A stretch of 64,000 bases of DNA, from NCBI GenBank assembly GCA_018698675.1, contig JABIPA010000004.1, forward strand, positions 36,962 to 100,961, written 5' to 3'. This stretch comes from a bacterium. Lineage in GTDB: Bacteria; Margulisbacteria; Marinamargulisbacteria; JABIPA01. Positions within the stretch are counted from its first letter, which is position 1. Every line of letters starts with the position of its first letter. Shown piece after piece: positions 26,975-36,027 of the stretch. The notes beneath the pieces were generated by a model. The model searched no databases, was not told the DNA's origin, and worked only from the letters and a program-made list of their open reading frames with translations. The translations under genes were made by a program, and so were the position numbers.

Positions 26975-27763
26975 ATGAGAAAACCGATAATTGCAGCAAA
27001 CTGGAAAATGAATAAAACAATTAAAGAAAGTAAGCTATTCGTCCAGAATTTTTTATTTGATTATGCCCCTATTGGCTGTGACATTGTGATATGTCCTCCA
27101 GTAACATCTCTATCGAGCGTAGGATCTCTACTCTCTGACTCTAAACATAGTTCTTCTATAAAACTTGGAACTCAAAACTGTCACTGGGAAGAAAATGGTG
27201 CTTATACAGGAGAAGTCTCTTTGACTATGCTTAAAGAACTAGCTGTTAACTCCGTAATTGTCGGCCACTCAGAACGACGGGAATATTTCGCGGAAACTAA
27301 CCAAACTGTAAATAAAAAGCTTAAATCAATTTATTCACAAAATTTACGCCCAATATTATGCATTGGAGAGTCATTAGAACAACGGGAGTCTGGAAACACA
27401 TTCACTGTTTTATCTACGCAACTAAATGAAGGGCTTGATGATATTTCAATTACATCTGGCGAAGATATTATAATTGCTTACGAGCCTATTTGGGCCATTG
27501 GAACAGGAAATGTAGCAACTCCAAAACAAATTCAAGCGGTTCATTCTTTTATTAGAGAAACATTAGCAATATTATATTCTCAATCAATTGCAGGTACAAT
27601 CCGAATTCAGTACGGTGGATCCGTCAAACCAGCAAACATTGAATCTATCATGCAACTAAAAGACGTAGATGGAGCTTTGGTGGGTGGCGCAAGTTTAGAA
27701 CCAGACGATTTTTTGAGTCTTATACAAATAGGTTGTAAAGCAAAAGAACAGATACTTTCGTAA
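26975..27763 (+). CDS. tpiA: Triosephosphate isomerase
   Basis: TpiA interconverts dihydroxyacetone phosphate and glyceraldehyde 3-phosphate. The active-site set is complete: AANWKMN with the lysine (K11), GHSERRE with the histidine, and YEPIWAIGTG with the catalytic glutamate and the start of loop 6. The phosphate-binding RIQYGGSVKPAN and DGALVGGASL segments follow. Length 262 is slightly above the usual 250. AAGGAG lies 9 nt before the ATG. Confidence 0.97.
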   Translation: MRKPIIAANWKMNKTIKESKLFVQNFLFDYAPIGCDIVICPPVTSLSSVGSLLSDSKHSSSIKLGTQNCHWEENGAYTGEVSLTMLKELAVNSVIVGHSERREYFAETNQTVNKKLKSIYSQNLRPILCIGESLEQRESGNTFTVLSTQLNEGLDDISITSGEDIIIAYEPIWAIGTGNVATPKQIQAVHSFIRETLAILYSQSIAGTIRIQYGGSVKPANIESIMQLKDVDGALVGGASLEPDDFLSLIQIGCKAKEQILS

Positions 27764-27792
27764 ACTAATTAAACATTAAAAAGGAATTCACT

Positions 27793-28437
27793 ATGATACA
27801 TTTAACAAGCGCAGTTTTTCTCAAACCACTTAAAACATTAACAACCCTTCTTATACTTATGTGCCTTACACTCAATATATGTGCCGAACCTCAACCAAAA
27901 GTTCTTATAAAAACGAACAAAGGGGATATCATTCTTGAATTAGACTCAAAAAAAGCTCCTATATCAGTCAAAAACTTTCTAGATTACGCAAACTCAGGAT
28001 TTTATACAGATACGATTTTCCATAGAACGATTAAAAACTTCATGATTCAAGGGGGCGGATTCACAAAATCATTTGACCGTAAAAAAGTTAATCCACCAAT
28101 TAAAAACGAAGCAACAAATGGATTAAAAAATAAAAAAGGAACGATTTCGATGGCCAGGACAAACGTATGGGACAGCGCCACATCTCAGTTTTTTATTAAC
28201 TTAGTGGATAATGGCTTCTTAGACAATCAATATGCTGTTTTTGGGAAAGTAATCACTGGTATCGAAGTTGTCGATAAAATTGGAAAATTAAAGACACAAG
28301 CCCTAAATTCTGCATTTCAAAATGTTCCTTATGAGCCGGTCGTAATTAAGTCAGTTACAGTATTGGGAACTAAAGAGATGATCAAAAAAGATACAGAAGC
28401 AGATTCTACTAGAAAAAATACAAAGACAACAAAATAA
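27793..28437 (+). CDS. Exported cyclophilin-type peptidyl-prolyl isomerase
   Basis: The 214-residue protein has an N-terminal hydrophobic signal (about 14-30, ending near ICAEP), so it probably works in the periplasm. The cyclophilin domain spans about 38-195: [13 protein letters not shown] with the catalytic arginine, [20 protein letters not shown] and [17 protein letters not shown]. The C-terminal tail is charged and threonine-rich. AAGGA lies 8 nt before the ATG; it follows tpiA by 29 bp and may be co-transcribed. Confidence 0.92.
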   Translation: MIHLTSAVFLKPLKTLTTLLILMCLTLNICAEPQPKVLIKTNKGDIILELDSKKAPISVKNFLDYANSGFYTDTIFHRTIKNFMIQGGGFTKSFDRKKVNPPIKNEATNGLKNKKGTISMARTNVWDSATSQFFINLVDNGFLDNQYAVFGKVITGIEVVDKIGKLKTQALNSAFQNVPYEPVVIKSVTVLGTKEMIKKDTEADSTRKNTKTTK

Positions 28438-28458
28438 AGCCCCATTCATCTTCTAAAG

Positions 28459-28511
28459 TTTTCTTCAGTCGGAGTTCTATATTAAAATAGATAAACTCCA
28501 ACTGAAGAAAA
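28459..28511. terminator. Long hairpin between convergent ppi and folD genes
   Basis: An 18-nt arm TTTTCTTCAGTCGGAGTT pairs with AACTCCAACTGAAGAAAA, with one mismatch and a 17-nt loop. Neither strand has a clean T-run of the classical kind beyond the four T of the stem, so termination efficiency is uncertain. Confidence 0.5.
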
Positions 28512-28534
28512 ATGAACAAAAATAAAGAAAGGTA

Positions 28535-29431
28535 TTAAACTCTACCCAGATATGACTTAAGAGTGTTTTTCATTAACATTGCTATTGTCATCGGACCTAC
28601 GCCCCCAGGAACAGGAGTAATCAAGCTAGCCTTTTTACTAGCTCCCCCGAATTCAACATCCCCTACCAATTTATACCCGCGTTCTCTAGACGCATCATCA
28701 ACTCTGTTTACGCCAACGTCTATTACTACGGCACCTTCTTTAACCATATCCTCTTTAACAAATAATGGCTGCCCTATCGCTGCAATCAAAATATCCGCCG
28801 TTCTAGTAATTTCTTTTAAGTTTTGTGTCCGAGAATGACAAACTGTCACTGTCGCATTCCCCGGTTCTCCCGGCTCTGATTTTTGAACTAACATAGCACT
28901 TAATGGTTTCCCAACGATATTGCTTCTTCCAATTATTACAACATGTTTACCTGCCGTTTCAACACTATAAGCCTTTAATAGCTCGCACACACCATAAGGA
29001 GTACACGACTTAAATGTAGGTAATCCAAGCAATAATTTCCCAACATTAACAGGGTGAAATCCATCAACGTCCTTTTCATGGGATATTAAGTCTAGTAATT
29101 TACGTTCATTCAATCCTTTAGGAAGTGGTACTTGAAGTAAAATTCCGTCAACCTCTTGGTCGTTGTTAAGCCGTTCAATCAATGCAACTAATTCTTCTTC
29201 GGTCACGGATGCACTAAGAACAAAATCAAAAGATTTCATTCCTAGTGATTCACAAACTTTCTTTTTTCTTCCGACATACGTTGCCGATGCAGGATCTTCT
29301 CCAACTAAAATTACAGCCAAACCTGGCCGTCTATTCCCTGACGATATTAGCCCTTCAATCTCCAACTTAAGGGTCTCTAGCAACTTCTCAGACACCTTCT
29401 TACCATCAATAGTTTGTATCGTATCAATCAT
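28535..29431 (-). CDS. folD: Methylenetetrahydrofolate dehydrogenase/cyclohydrolase
   Basis: FolD oxidises methylene- to methenyl-tetrahydrofolate and hydrolyses it to formyl-tetrahydrofolate. Visible are ATYVGRKKKVCESLGM with the catalytic lysine, DGILLQVPLPKGLNE, KDVDGFHPVNVGKL, the nucleotide-binding VIGRSNIVGKPLS and the C-terminal TPVPGGVGPMTIAMLM. The 298-residue length is slightly above normal. Together with purU (5500) the window holds both ends of one-carbon interconversion. A gene for a dimeric dUTPase precedes it by 18 bp. Confidence 0.97.
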   Translation of the reverse strand: MIDTIQTIDGKKVSEKLLETLKLEIEGLISSGNRRPGLAVILVGEDPASATYVGRKKKVCESLGMKSFDFVLSASVTEEELVALIERLNNDQEVDGILLQVPLPKGLNERKLLDLISHEKDVDGFHPVNVGKLLLGLPTFKSCTPYGVCELLKAYSVETAGKHVVIIGRSNIVGKPLSAMLVQKSEPGEPGNATVTVCHSRTQNLKEITRTADILIAAIGQPLFVKEDMVKEGAVVIDVGVNRVDDASRERGYKLVGDVEFGGASKKASLITPVPGGVGPMTIAMLMKNTLKSYLGRV

Positions 29432-29449
29432 TTTAATTCTCCAATATCT

Positions 29450-29866
29450 CTACTTTTTGTCGCTTTGATTTAAAACAAATCGTTTATTGTCTTCTACGCC
29501 ACCTTCATATTTATCATAGCTACCATCTTTGTAGCCTTCTTCTTGACGCTTATGATTAAGTTTATTCTTTTTAAAATACAGCTCAAATACCTCTTTGGCA
29601 TCCAATCCCGAAACAGAGCACATTGAAACCCAAAAATGTAACATATCCACTAATTCAATTTTAACATTATCCCAATCTTCTTCATCTTTTTTCCACCATT
29701 TCCAGTTCAAACTATCTACAGCCTCCGCAGATTCTTGCCTTAACGCTAGTTCAAAGTTAAGAAACCATTTCTTTCTTATTTCAGGGTCTTTAATATCTAT
29801 ATATAAGCTGGGATTTATTTTTTCGTTTAACTCTATTTGTTTATCAAAAATATCTTGTAATTCCAT
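29450..29866 (-). CDS. Dimeric (all-alpha) dUTP diphosphatase-like protein
   Basis: The 138-residue helical protein fits the dUTPase_2 group of the all-alpha NTP pyrophosphatases: EAVDSLNWKWWKK with the metal-binding acidic helix, then VKIELVDMLHFWVSM with the second metal helix, and the KNKLNHKRQEEGYKDGSY segment. Such enzymes hydrolyse dUTP/dUDP to dUMP, keeping uracil out of DNA and feeding dTMP synthesis. It is the first gene of a unit with folD, which fits thymidylate and folate metabolism. AAAGGAG lies upstream with a rather long 12-nt spacing. Confidence 0.85.
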   Translation of the reverse strand: MELQDIFDKQIELNEKINPSLYIDIKDPEIRKKWFLNFELALRQESAEAVDSLNWKWWKKDEEDWDNVKIELVDMLHFWVSMCSVSGLDAKEVFELYFKKNKLNHKRQEEGYKDGSYDKYEGGVEDNKRFVLNQSDKK

Positions 29867-30256
29867 ATTGTTTTAGTCTCCTTTAGTTTGAAGTTCTTAT
29901 TTTAACCTCTTTCCTTTGAAGAATAAAATGGAATTATTTGTTTATAAAATTTGGAATTTTCTTCCTGAGAACATGATTTTGTATTAAAGCTCATATCACA
30001 ACAAAAAAAACGGTCGGTCGAACAAATATTTATAAGAGTAAGCGAAATGAATTCCCGTTGGTAAACACTGTTCCATTACAATACATCGAATTTCAAACAA
30101 CCAAAAAAATTCTTACCTACCATTCATTTCTCGGAATACGCCACAAATTCCAAACTAATAATGAATCTTAAAGACGTTATAAAATTTTTCATGAAAAGGC
30201 ACTCCGTTCGCACAAATCCCTTTTTACAAAAAAACGGCCATGCTATTATATAAAAA
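29867..30256. other. 390-bp intergenic region with no recognised gene
   Basis: The region separates divergent dUTPase and leuA. Apart from the dUTPase ribosome site at its left end and the leuA promoter at its right end I see no RNA gene, T-box, leader peptide or coding sequence in it. The composition is AT-rich without notable repeats. Confidence 0.5.
30241..30249 (+). promoter_or_regulatory. Extended -10 promoter of leuA, leaderless
   Basis: TGC (30241-30243) followed by TATTAT (30244-30249) is an extended -10. The ATG is 7 nt further on and lacks a Shine-Dalgarno site, so transcription should start at the start codon itself. Confidence 0.55.
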
Positions 30257-31909
30257 ATGAACAGTAATCTAATTAAAAAATATAGTCCATCCAAGCCAAT
30301 AAATATAAAAAATAGAACGTGGCCTGATAACAACATTACAATTTCACCAACATGGTGCAGCGTTGACTTACGAGACGGTAATCAAGCACTTATTAACCCT
30401 ATGAACATGGACCAAAAATTATCACTTTTCAAACTATTAGTGGATATTGGATTCAAGGAAATTGAAGTTGGATTCCCTTCTGCGGCACAAGTTGAATTCG
30501 ACTTCCTTAGAAACCTAATCGACAATAATTTAATTCCTGATGACGTAACAGTACAAGTTCTCTGCCAAGCAAGAAAACACTTGATTGATCGAACTTTTGA
30601 AGCGATTGACGGCGCAAAAAATGTGATTTTCCATATCTACAATTCCACTTCTACCGCTCAAAGAGAAATTGTATTTCAAAAAAGCAAACAAGAAATTAAA
30701 GATATAGCTTGCCAAGGAATAAACTGGGTAAATGAAAACCTAAGCAAAACGGCATCCAATATTCGTCTCCAGTATTCCCCAGAAAGTTTTACAGGCACAG
30801 AGATTGAGTATGCGGTAGACGTTTGCGAATCCGTTTTAGACACCTGGGCAGGTCAAAAGCCGGTAATTATGAATTTACCTGCAACAGTCGAATTATTCAC
30901 ACCTAATATCTATGCAGATATGATCGAATGGTTTATTACTCGTTTCTCCCGTCCAAACGAAATCATTGTAAGCGTGCATACTCATAACGATAGAGGTACT
31001 GGTGTTGCCGCTTCAGAATTTGGAGTTATGGCAGGAGCGACTAGAGTAGAAGGTACTCTATTTGGAAATGGAGAACGAACTGGAAATGTAGACATCATTA
31101 CCCTTGCTTTAAACCTCTACACTCAAGGCGTTGAAACAAATTTAGACCTTCACGGATTAGATAAAATTATTGACGTTTATAAATCATGCACAAACTTACC
31201 AGTTCATCCAAGACACCCTTATGTAGGAGAATTGGTATACACTGCCTTTTCTGGCTCTCATCAAGACGCTATTAAAAAAGGATTGGCTTCCAGAAAAGCA
31301 CTTAACAAAGAAAAATGGGATATTCCTTACCTGCCAATTGACCCTTCTGACTTAGGACAAACCTACGAAGCGGTTATAAGAATAAATAGTCAATCTGGAA
31401 AAGGAGGAGTTGCATATATCATGGAAAATGAATACGGATGCTCCCTTCCAAAGACTATGCATCCGGAATTCAGCAAATTAATTCAAAAATTAACAGAAAC
31501 ATCTGGGAAAGAAATATCATCTAAAGCAATTTATACCTGTTTCAAAGACAGTTACTTAAACCAAATATCTCCTTATGAATTAATTAAATTTAAATCAGCT
31601 CAAAATGAAATTAACGAAACCTCAATTACATTAACATTAAAAATTGACGGCAAAGAATTTACTATAGATGGGACTGGAAATGGACCAATTGATGCATGTA
31701 AACAGGCCCTTCTTTCTTATACCAAGAATTTTAAAATTCTAAATTATTCCGAACACTCCCTGTCAGAGGGATCTGATTCAAAAGCAATTGCTTATATTCA
31801 ATTGGAATCTGAGTCAGAGAATCAATGTTATGGAGTCGGAATTGATTCAAGTATCAATCTTGCATCAATTAAAGCTTTGTTTTCAGCATTAAATCGTTTG
31901 GGAAACTGA
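30257..31909 (+). CDS. leuA: 2-isopropylmalate synthase, long (type 2) form
   Basis: LeuA condenses acetyl-CoA and 2-oxoisovalerate, committing to leucine. The N-terminus with NRTWPDNNIT and WCSVDLRDGNQALINPM is typical of the roughly 550-residue form found in yeast, Actinobacteria and some Proteobacteria. The metal-binding HTHND motif (in VSVHTHNDRG), FGNGERTGNVD and the C-terminal regulatory LeuA dimer domain (about 430-550) are present, so leucine feedback is likely. No attenuator or T-box is visible upstream. leuB, leuC and leuD are not in the window. Confidence 0.95.
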   Translation: MNSNLIKKYSPSKPINIKNRTWPDNNITISPTWCSVDLRDGNQALINPMNMDQKLSLFKLLVDIGFKEIEVGFPSAAQVEFDFLRNLIDNNLIPDDVTVQVLCQARKHLIDRTFEAIDGAKNVIFHIYNSTSTAQREIVFQKSKQEIKDIACQGINWVNENLSKTASNIRLQYSPESFTGTEIEYAVDVCESVLDTWAGQKPVIMNLPATVELFTPNIYADMIEWFITRFSRPNEIIVSVHTHNDRGTGVAASEFGVMAGATRVEGTLFGNGERTGNVDIITLALNLYTQGVETNLDLHGLDKIIDVYKSCTNLPVHPRHPYVGELVYTAFSGSHQDAIKKGLASRKALNKEKWDIPYLPIDPSDLGQTYEAVIRINSQSGKGGVAYIMENEYGCSLPKTMHPEFSKLIQKLTETSGKEISSKAIYTCFKDSYLNQISPYELIKFKSAQNEINETSITLTLKIDGKEFTIDGTGNGPIDACKQALLSYTKNFKILNYSEHSLSEGSDSKAIAYIQLESESENQCYGVGIDSSINLASIKALFSALNRLGN

Positions 31910-31934
31910 TAGAAAAAAAAACACGCCGCAAACT

Positions 31935-33062
31935 TTATAGTTTAATATATTTGAGAGGGTTTACTGGATTCCCGTTTAGACGTATTTCAAAATGTAAATG
32001 CGGACCAGTAGAGTTTCCTGTACTCCCTACCCATCCAATAACATCCCCTCTTGAAACATAGTCCCCAACTTTTACGAAAATTCTAGACTGATGCGCATAA
32101 ATTGTTGAGTACCTTTTTTTCGCTTTAGTTCCATGATCAATAATGGTAATTTTTCCATACCCATTATACTTTTTCTTTCTTCCCGCCACGATGACAATCC
32201 CAGACTCCGATGCCTTTATCTTATGTCCAGTAGGGGCCGCAAAATCAACTCCCCTGTGCAAAATCCGTCGTTTGTAGATAGGATGTTTCCGCCACCCAAA
32301 TCGTGAAGATAGCCATCCTTTTACAGGCCGAATAAATTTTCCTTTTCCAAAAAACTGAGTTTTACCTAATGTCCCTTTTATAACTTCGGAAGCAATTGCA
32401 ATAGAAGCTATCCGTAACGCCTCGTTCTTTTTCTCAATTTTCGAAATTTCACTTTCGAGAGAACCAACGGTTCTTGTTTTTCTTTTCTTTGACTTCTTTA
32501 ATGTTTTTTCTTGTTTAGCAATGCTTTTTGATAGTTTGTTAACTTTAGCCGTATAAGCTTCCAGCTTTTTCTTTTCGTCCGCTAGTAATTTATGTTGTTC
32601 TCTTACGTTTTTAACCAGATCTGCGTCAGATTCCAATAGCCTTTTAAAAATGTAAGATTCGAACAAAGAAGGTAATTCAGAATTGAGTAAAATCAATTCA
32701 AAAAATCCAAAAGTCTTCGTTTTATAGATCTGAACAACCCGCTTTTCTAGGGATTTCGTTTTTTCTTTAAGAGACTTTTCTATGGTTTTAATAGACTTGT
32801 TCGATTTTTTTAATTTGCCTTTATTCCGCTTTAACTTTTTTTCATTTTTCTTTTTTTTCAATTCGAGGTATCTAATCTCCTTGTTTAAAGACGAAATATC
32901 TCTCAAAACTTTTTTCTTTAAATGTTTCTTTTTCTTTATTTTTAGATAATTTTTTTCCAAACTATCCTTTATTTTTACAGGAGAATTTGTTTGGGCTTGC
33001 GTAACGCCCATAAAAATAACCGAAAAAACTATCAATCCAACTAGTAACTTACTTCGTTTCAA
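31935..33062 (-). CDS. EnvC-like murein hydrolase activator (coiled coil plus M23/LytM)
   Basis: The 375-residue exported protein has a signal peptide (1-23, ending TQAQT). A long lysine-rich coiled coil covers about 30-225. The C-terminal LytM/M23 domain has HRGVDFAAP, IYAHQSRI and HLHFEIR, so the zinc-binding HxxxD and HxH are all present. EnvC, whose LytM is inactive, activates amidases at the septum under FtsEX control; here the metal residues are intact, so it may also cut peptidoglycan itself. Its ATG overlaps the uvrC stop by 4 bp. The two functions look unrelated and share only an operon. Confidence 0.87.
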   Translation of the reverse strand: MKRSKLLVGLIVFSVIFMGVTQAQTNSPVKIKDSLEKNYLKIKKKKHLKKKVLRDISSLNKEIRYLELKKKKNEKKLKRNKGKLKKSNKSIKTIEKSLKEKTKSLEKRVVQIYKTKTFGFFELILLNSELPSLFESYIFKRLLESDADLVKNVREQHKLLADEKKKLEAYTAKVNKLSKSIAKQEKTLKKSKKRKTRTVGSLESEISKIEKKNEALRIASIAIASEVIKGTLGKTQFFGKGKFIRPVKGWLSSRFGWRKHPIYKRRILHRGVDFAAPTGHKIKASESGIVIVAGRKKKYNGYGKITIIDHGTKAKKRYSTIYAHQSRIFVKVGDYVSRGDVIGWVGSTGNSTGPHLHFEIRLNGNPVNPLKYIKL

Positions 33063-34846
33063 TTTAACTCCCGCAATATCTTCTCTGCCAAAACTCTACC
33101 GATATTTCCAACTTTCGCAACTTCTTCAACACTTGCCACCTTCACTAGATCAACGGAACCAAAGGCCACAAACAAAGCATTAATTCTAGAGTTCCCAACT
33201 CCAGATATGGCGTGCAACCTAGAATGAACATACGACTTCGTTCGTTTCAACCTTTGTAAATCGTTCGAAAAGCGATGCGCCTCATCTCTAATATTTTGAC
33301 AAATTCTTAATGCAGGACTTCCTTCCTGGAGCTTTAAAGGTTCTGAGAAACCCTCCATAAAAAGTTCTTCCTCTCTCTTTGCCAAGCTAACAACTGGTAA
33401 AGAAATACCCACATCATTAACAGCGCGTAACGCAGCATTAAGTTGAGGTTTTCCACCATCGATAAGTAGCAAATCTGGCAATGTCTGCTTTTTCTCCACA
33501 CATCCAGATACCCTCCGAAACACCGCTTCATAAATTGATTTCGGATCGTCGCTCTTATCCTTAACAGACCGAATATTATACCTTCTATACAAAGATTTGT
33601 AAGGCTTTCCAAATTTAAATGTAACAGCCGCGGCAACAATGTTTTCGCCTTGATGATGAGATATGTCAAATCCAAATATTAACACTGGCAAACTTTTTAA
33701 ATTCAGCTTTTTTCTCAACATATCAAGTCCTGCGCCTACGGACCCCTTGGACTCTGACTCTTTATCGATAACTTTTTGAAGAGCATATTCTGCATTTTTT
33801 TGAGCAAGCATAACCATTCTCTTTTTATCGCCTATTTTTGGACAATGGATATTAATATGCTTCGATTCTTTTAGGTCCATTTTCAAAAAAGAATTCTCCA
33901 AATTCTCGGAGCAAATGATATCCTGAACCCCCGTCTGAATCTGAGAAAACTGTTGGAACACAACACTTTCAAGAGGGTTCAATTTTTCGTCTTCTAAATC
34001 ATAAAATAGTCCAAACTGATTTGTTAATTTCCCATCGATTATAACCTGGGTCATTATGTACCGTTTTCCCTCATTATCCACAGATGCCCATACTTGAGCA
34101 TTTAAGCTTTCCGTCAAAAACACATGTTGTTTTTCATAAACCTTTTCAAGTTTACTAATTTTGTCCCTTATCTCTGCCGCCTTTTCAAAGGCTAATGAAT
34201 CAGCCGCAATCAACATTTTTTTCTGCATTTGATTAATTAAAACACGACTCTTTCCTGATAAAAGCATATCAACCTCTTTTATAATATCCGAATATTCGAC
34301 CTGAATATTTTTATACATACAGGGGCCAATACATCTACCAATATCTAATTTAATACATTTAGGTTGAAGTGTAATTGCATCTATTTTTTGTTTACAGTCT
34401 CTAATTAAAAATAGTTCTTCCAACAATTGAACAAACCGTCTAGAAGACCCTATAGAAGGAAAGGGCCCGTAATAAGTTGCCCCATCTTTATAACGTCGTC
34501 GAGTCGATATGACACGTGGGAAAGGCTCGTTCGTAATTTTTATAAAGGGATATGATTTATCGTCTTTAAGGCTTATATTATACTTCGGTTGATTATCTTT
34601 TATCAGTTGAGATTCAAGGACAAATGCTTCGTATTCAGATGAAGTAATTATAGTGTCAAAATCTGTGATGAAGGAAACTAATGCTCTTGTCTTTGGGTGA
34701 AAATTTGTAGAGGATAAAAAATAACTTGATACTCGTTTTTTTAAATTCTTTGCCTTCCCGATGTAAAGGATATTTCCTTTTCTATCTAGCATTTTGTAAA
34801 CGCCAGGTAGTTCGGGAAGGCTCTTAATTCTGTCTTTTAGACTAAT
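33059..34846 (-). CDS. uvrC: Excinuclease ABC subunit C, apparently starting on ATT
   Basis: UvrC makes both incisions in nucleotide excision repair. An N-terminal GIY-YIG nuclease domain (GVY at 15-17, YIG at 28-30), a UvrB-binding UVR helix pair (DSLAFEKAAEIRDKI), the RNase H-like domain (GFDISHHQGENIV, LLIDGGKPQLN) and a C-terminal helix-hairpin-helix are present. The first ATG (34792) would delete GVY. The frame upstream reads ISLKDRIKSLPELPGVYKM to an in-frame TAG at 34858-34856, and holds only ATA (34855) and two ATT codons. Homology favours ATT at 34846, giving 595 residues. It follows rplI by 25 bp. Confidence 0.85.
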   Translation of the reverse strand: MSLKDRIKSLPELPGVYKMLDRKGNILYIGKAKNLKKRVSSYFLSSTNFHPKTRALVSFITDFDTIITSSEYEAFVLESQLIKDNQPKYNISLKDDKSYPFIKITNEPFPRVISTRRRYKDGATYYGPFPSIGSSRRFVQLLEELFLIRDCKQKIDAITLQPKCIKLDIGRCIGPCMYKNIQVEYSDIIKEVDMLLSGKSRVLINQMQKKMLIAADSLAFEKAAEIRDKISKLEKVYEKQHVFLTESLNAQVWASVDNEGKRYIMTQVIIDGKLTNQFGLFYDLEDEKLNPLESVVFQQFSQIQTGVQDIICSENLENSFLKMDLKESKHINIHCPKIGDKKRMVMLAQKNAEYALQKVIDKESESKGSVGAGLDMLRKKLNLKSLPVLIFGFDISHHQGENIVAAAVTFKFGKPYKSLYRRYNIRSVKDKSDDPKSIYEAVFRRVSGCVEKKQTLPDLLLIDGGKPQLNAALRAVNDVGISLPVVSLAKREEELFMEGFSEPLKLQEGSPALRICQNIRDEAHRFSNDLQRLKRTKSYVHSRLHAISGVGNSRINALFVAFGSVDLVKVASVEEVAKVGNIGRVLAEKILRELN

Positions 34847-34871
34847 TTTTTGTATCTAGTTATCTAAAAAA

Positions 34872-35333
34872 CTAGTCTTTTGCTGTTACTTTTATAGTAA
34901 TTGAGCAAGTAATATTTTCAGGTAAAGCTACGGGTACTTTAAATTCACCAGTTTCTTTAATTGGAGATTTTAATTGAATATATTTTTTATCAACCTCTAA
35001 ATCCAAGTCAATTCTAATCAAGCTTTGAATATCTCCAACTCCAACGGAACCATATAATTTACCACCATCGTGAGCCGTTTGAGATGTTGAAAGTGTTTTA
35101 TTATTAAGCGCTTTCTTTAATTCTTCAGCTGCTTTTTTCTCATTCGCTTTTCTATGCTCTTCTCTTTTAATGAGGCCACTCGTCAATGACAAGTTTTCTT
35201 TAGTAACCGTAAGTGCATAGCCTTGAGGAACAAGATAATTTCTTGCAAAACCAAGTTTTACATTCTTCATCTGTCCTAATTTAGCATTCCCTTTAAGATC
35301 TTTTACAAAAACTACTTTTACTTCTTTAGCCAT
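34872..35333 (-). CDS. rplI: Ribosomal protein bL9
   Basis: The 153-residue protein has the bL9 layout: N-terminal domain with VVFVKDLKGNAKLGQMKNVKLGFARNYL-type sequence ending in PQGYALTVT, a long charged connecting helix (55-75), and a C-terminal rRNA-binding domain with GGKLYGSVG and LPENITCSITIKV. It belongs to the rpsF-ssb-ssb-rpsR-rplI operon. Confidence 0.97.
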   Translation of the reverse strand: MAKEVKVVFVKDLKGNAKLGQMKNVKLGFARNYLVPQGYALTVTKENLSLTSGLIKREEHRKANEKKAAEELKKALNNKTLSTSQTAHDGGKLYGSVGVGDIQSLIRIDLDLEVDKKYIQLKSPIKETGEFKVPVALPENITCSITIKVTAKD

Positions 35334-35345
35334 TATGTCTCTCCT

Positions 35346-35594
35346 CTAATCTACGCAGAAAGGAATCAACGACATAAAACGTGCTCGTTTTATCGCAATT
35401 GCTAACTTTCGCTGATGTTTTGCACATACGCCTGAATTACGCTTCGGTACTATTTTACCTCGGTCAGTAACCAATCGTTTGTATCCGAATGTGTCTTTGT
35501 AATCAATTATGACTTTTTTGTCTGCACAAAACTGACATACTTTACGTCTTCTTCTTCTTCTTTTTATATGAATCGGGCTTTTATTTTCTACCAT
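35346..35594 (-). CDS. rpsR: Ribosomal protein bS18 (zinc-binding type)
   Basis: The 82-residue protein contains the arginine-rich HIKRRRRRRKVCQFC start and KRNSGVCAKHQRKLAIAIKRARFMSLIPF, the bS18 core. The CQFC pair plus CAKH indicates a zinc-ribbon (C+) form. The start at 35594 is fixed by AAAGGAG 6 nt upstream; a TTG at 35609 lies before that site. rplI follows after 12 bp. Confidence 0.96.
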   Translation of the reverse strand: MVENKSPIHIKRRRRRRKVCQFCADKKVIIDYKDTFGYKRLVTDRGKIVPKRNSGVCAKHQRKLAIAIKRARFMSLIPFCVD

Positions 35595-35654
35595 CGAATC
35601 TCCTTTCAACCTTGTTAAGTTGAGTTTCTAATTTAAATTTTTCACAGTGTGTTA

Positions 35655-36011
35655 TCAAGAGAACTGCGCCTCTGCTGGAATATCCATATGCTGTTCAGAA
35701 TTTCTGCTGTCTAACATTTGTAAATTATCAGCAATTATTTCTGCCGAACTAATTTTTTCTCCATCTTTTTCATAAGAACTAAATTGCAATCGACCTTCTA
35801 TAGCAACTAGTTTCCCCTTTTTTAAATACTCTCCACAAATTTCAGCTAAGCGTCTCCATGCGACGATTCTTAAAAAATCAGCACTATTTGCTTCTGATTT
35901 TTTAAACCGATTCACTGCAATAGTGAATCGAGTAACTGTAATTCCAGACACTGTAGTTCTCATATCAGGGTCTTTCACGAGTCTTCCAATTAAAAATGCT
36001 TTGTTATACAT
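35655..36011 (-). CDS. ssb: Second single-stranded DNA-binding protein, no acidic tail
   Basis: The 118-residue OB-fold protein begins MYNKAFLIGRLVKDPDMR and contains VTRFTIAVNR, FLRIVAWRRLAEICGEYLKKG and AIEGRL, the classical bacterial SSB pattern. It ends soon after the OB fold (AEAQFS) and lacks the D/E-rich tail with terminal IPF that recruits repair and replication partners. The start at 36011 has AAAGGGA upstream; the longer open frame runs into the neighbouring ssb. It may act in a special context such as DNA uptake, or as a mixed partner of the adjacent SSB. Confidence 0.9.
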   Translation of the reverse strand: MYNKAFLIGRLVKDPDMRTTVSGITVTRFTIAVNRFKKSEANSADFLRIVAWRRLAEICGEYLKKGKLVAIEGRLQFSSYEKDGEKISSAEIIADNLQMLDSRNSEQHMDIPAEAQFS

Positions 36012-36027
36012 ACTAAATAATTTCCCT

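Noticed and set aside
29867..30256. T-box, attenuator or leader peptide before leuA
   Set aside because: No T-box motif or leucine-rich leader was seen, and the promoter lies next to the ATG, leaving no leader.
31935..33062. Annotating the M23 protein simply as EnvC
   Set aside because: EnvC has a degenerate LytM site whereas the metal residues are all here, so only an EnvC-like call is justified.
33334..33675. 113-codon frame on the minus strand
   Set aside because: It lies wholly within uvrC in another frame and has no family features.
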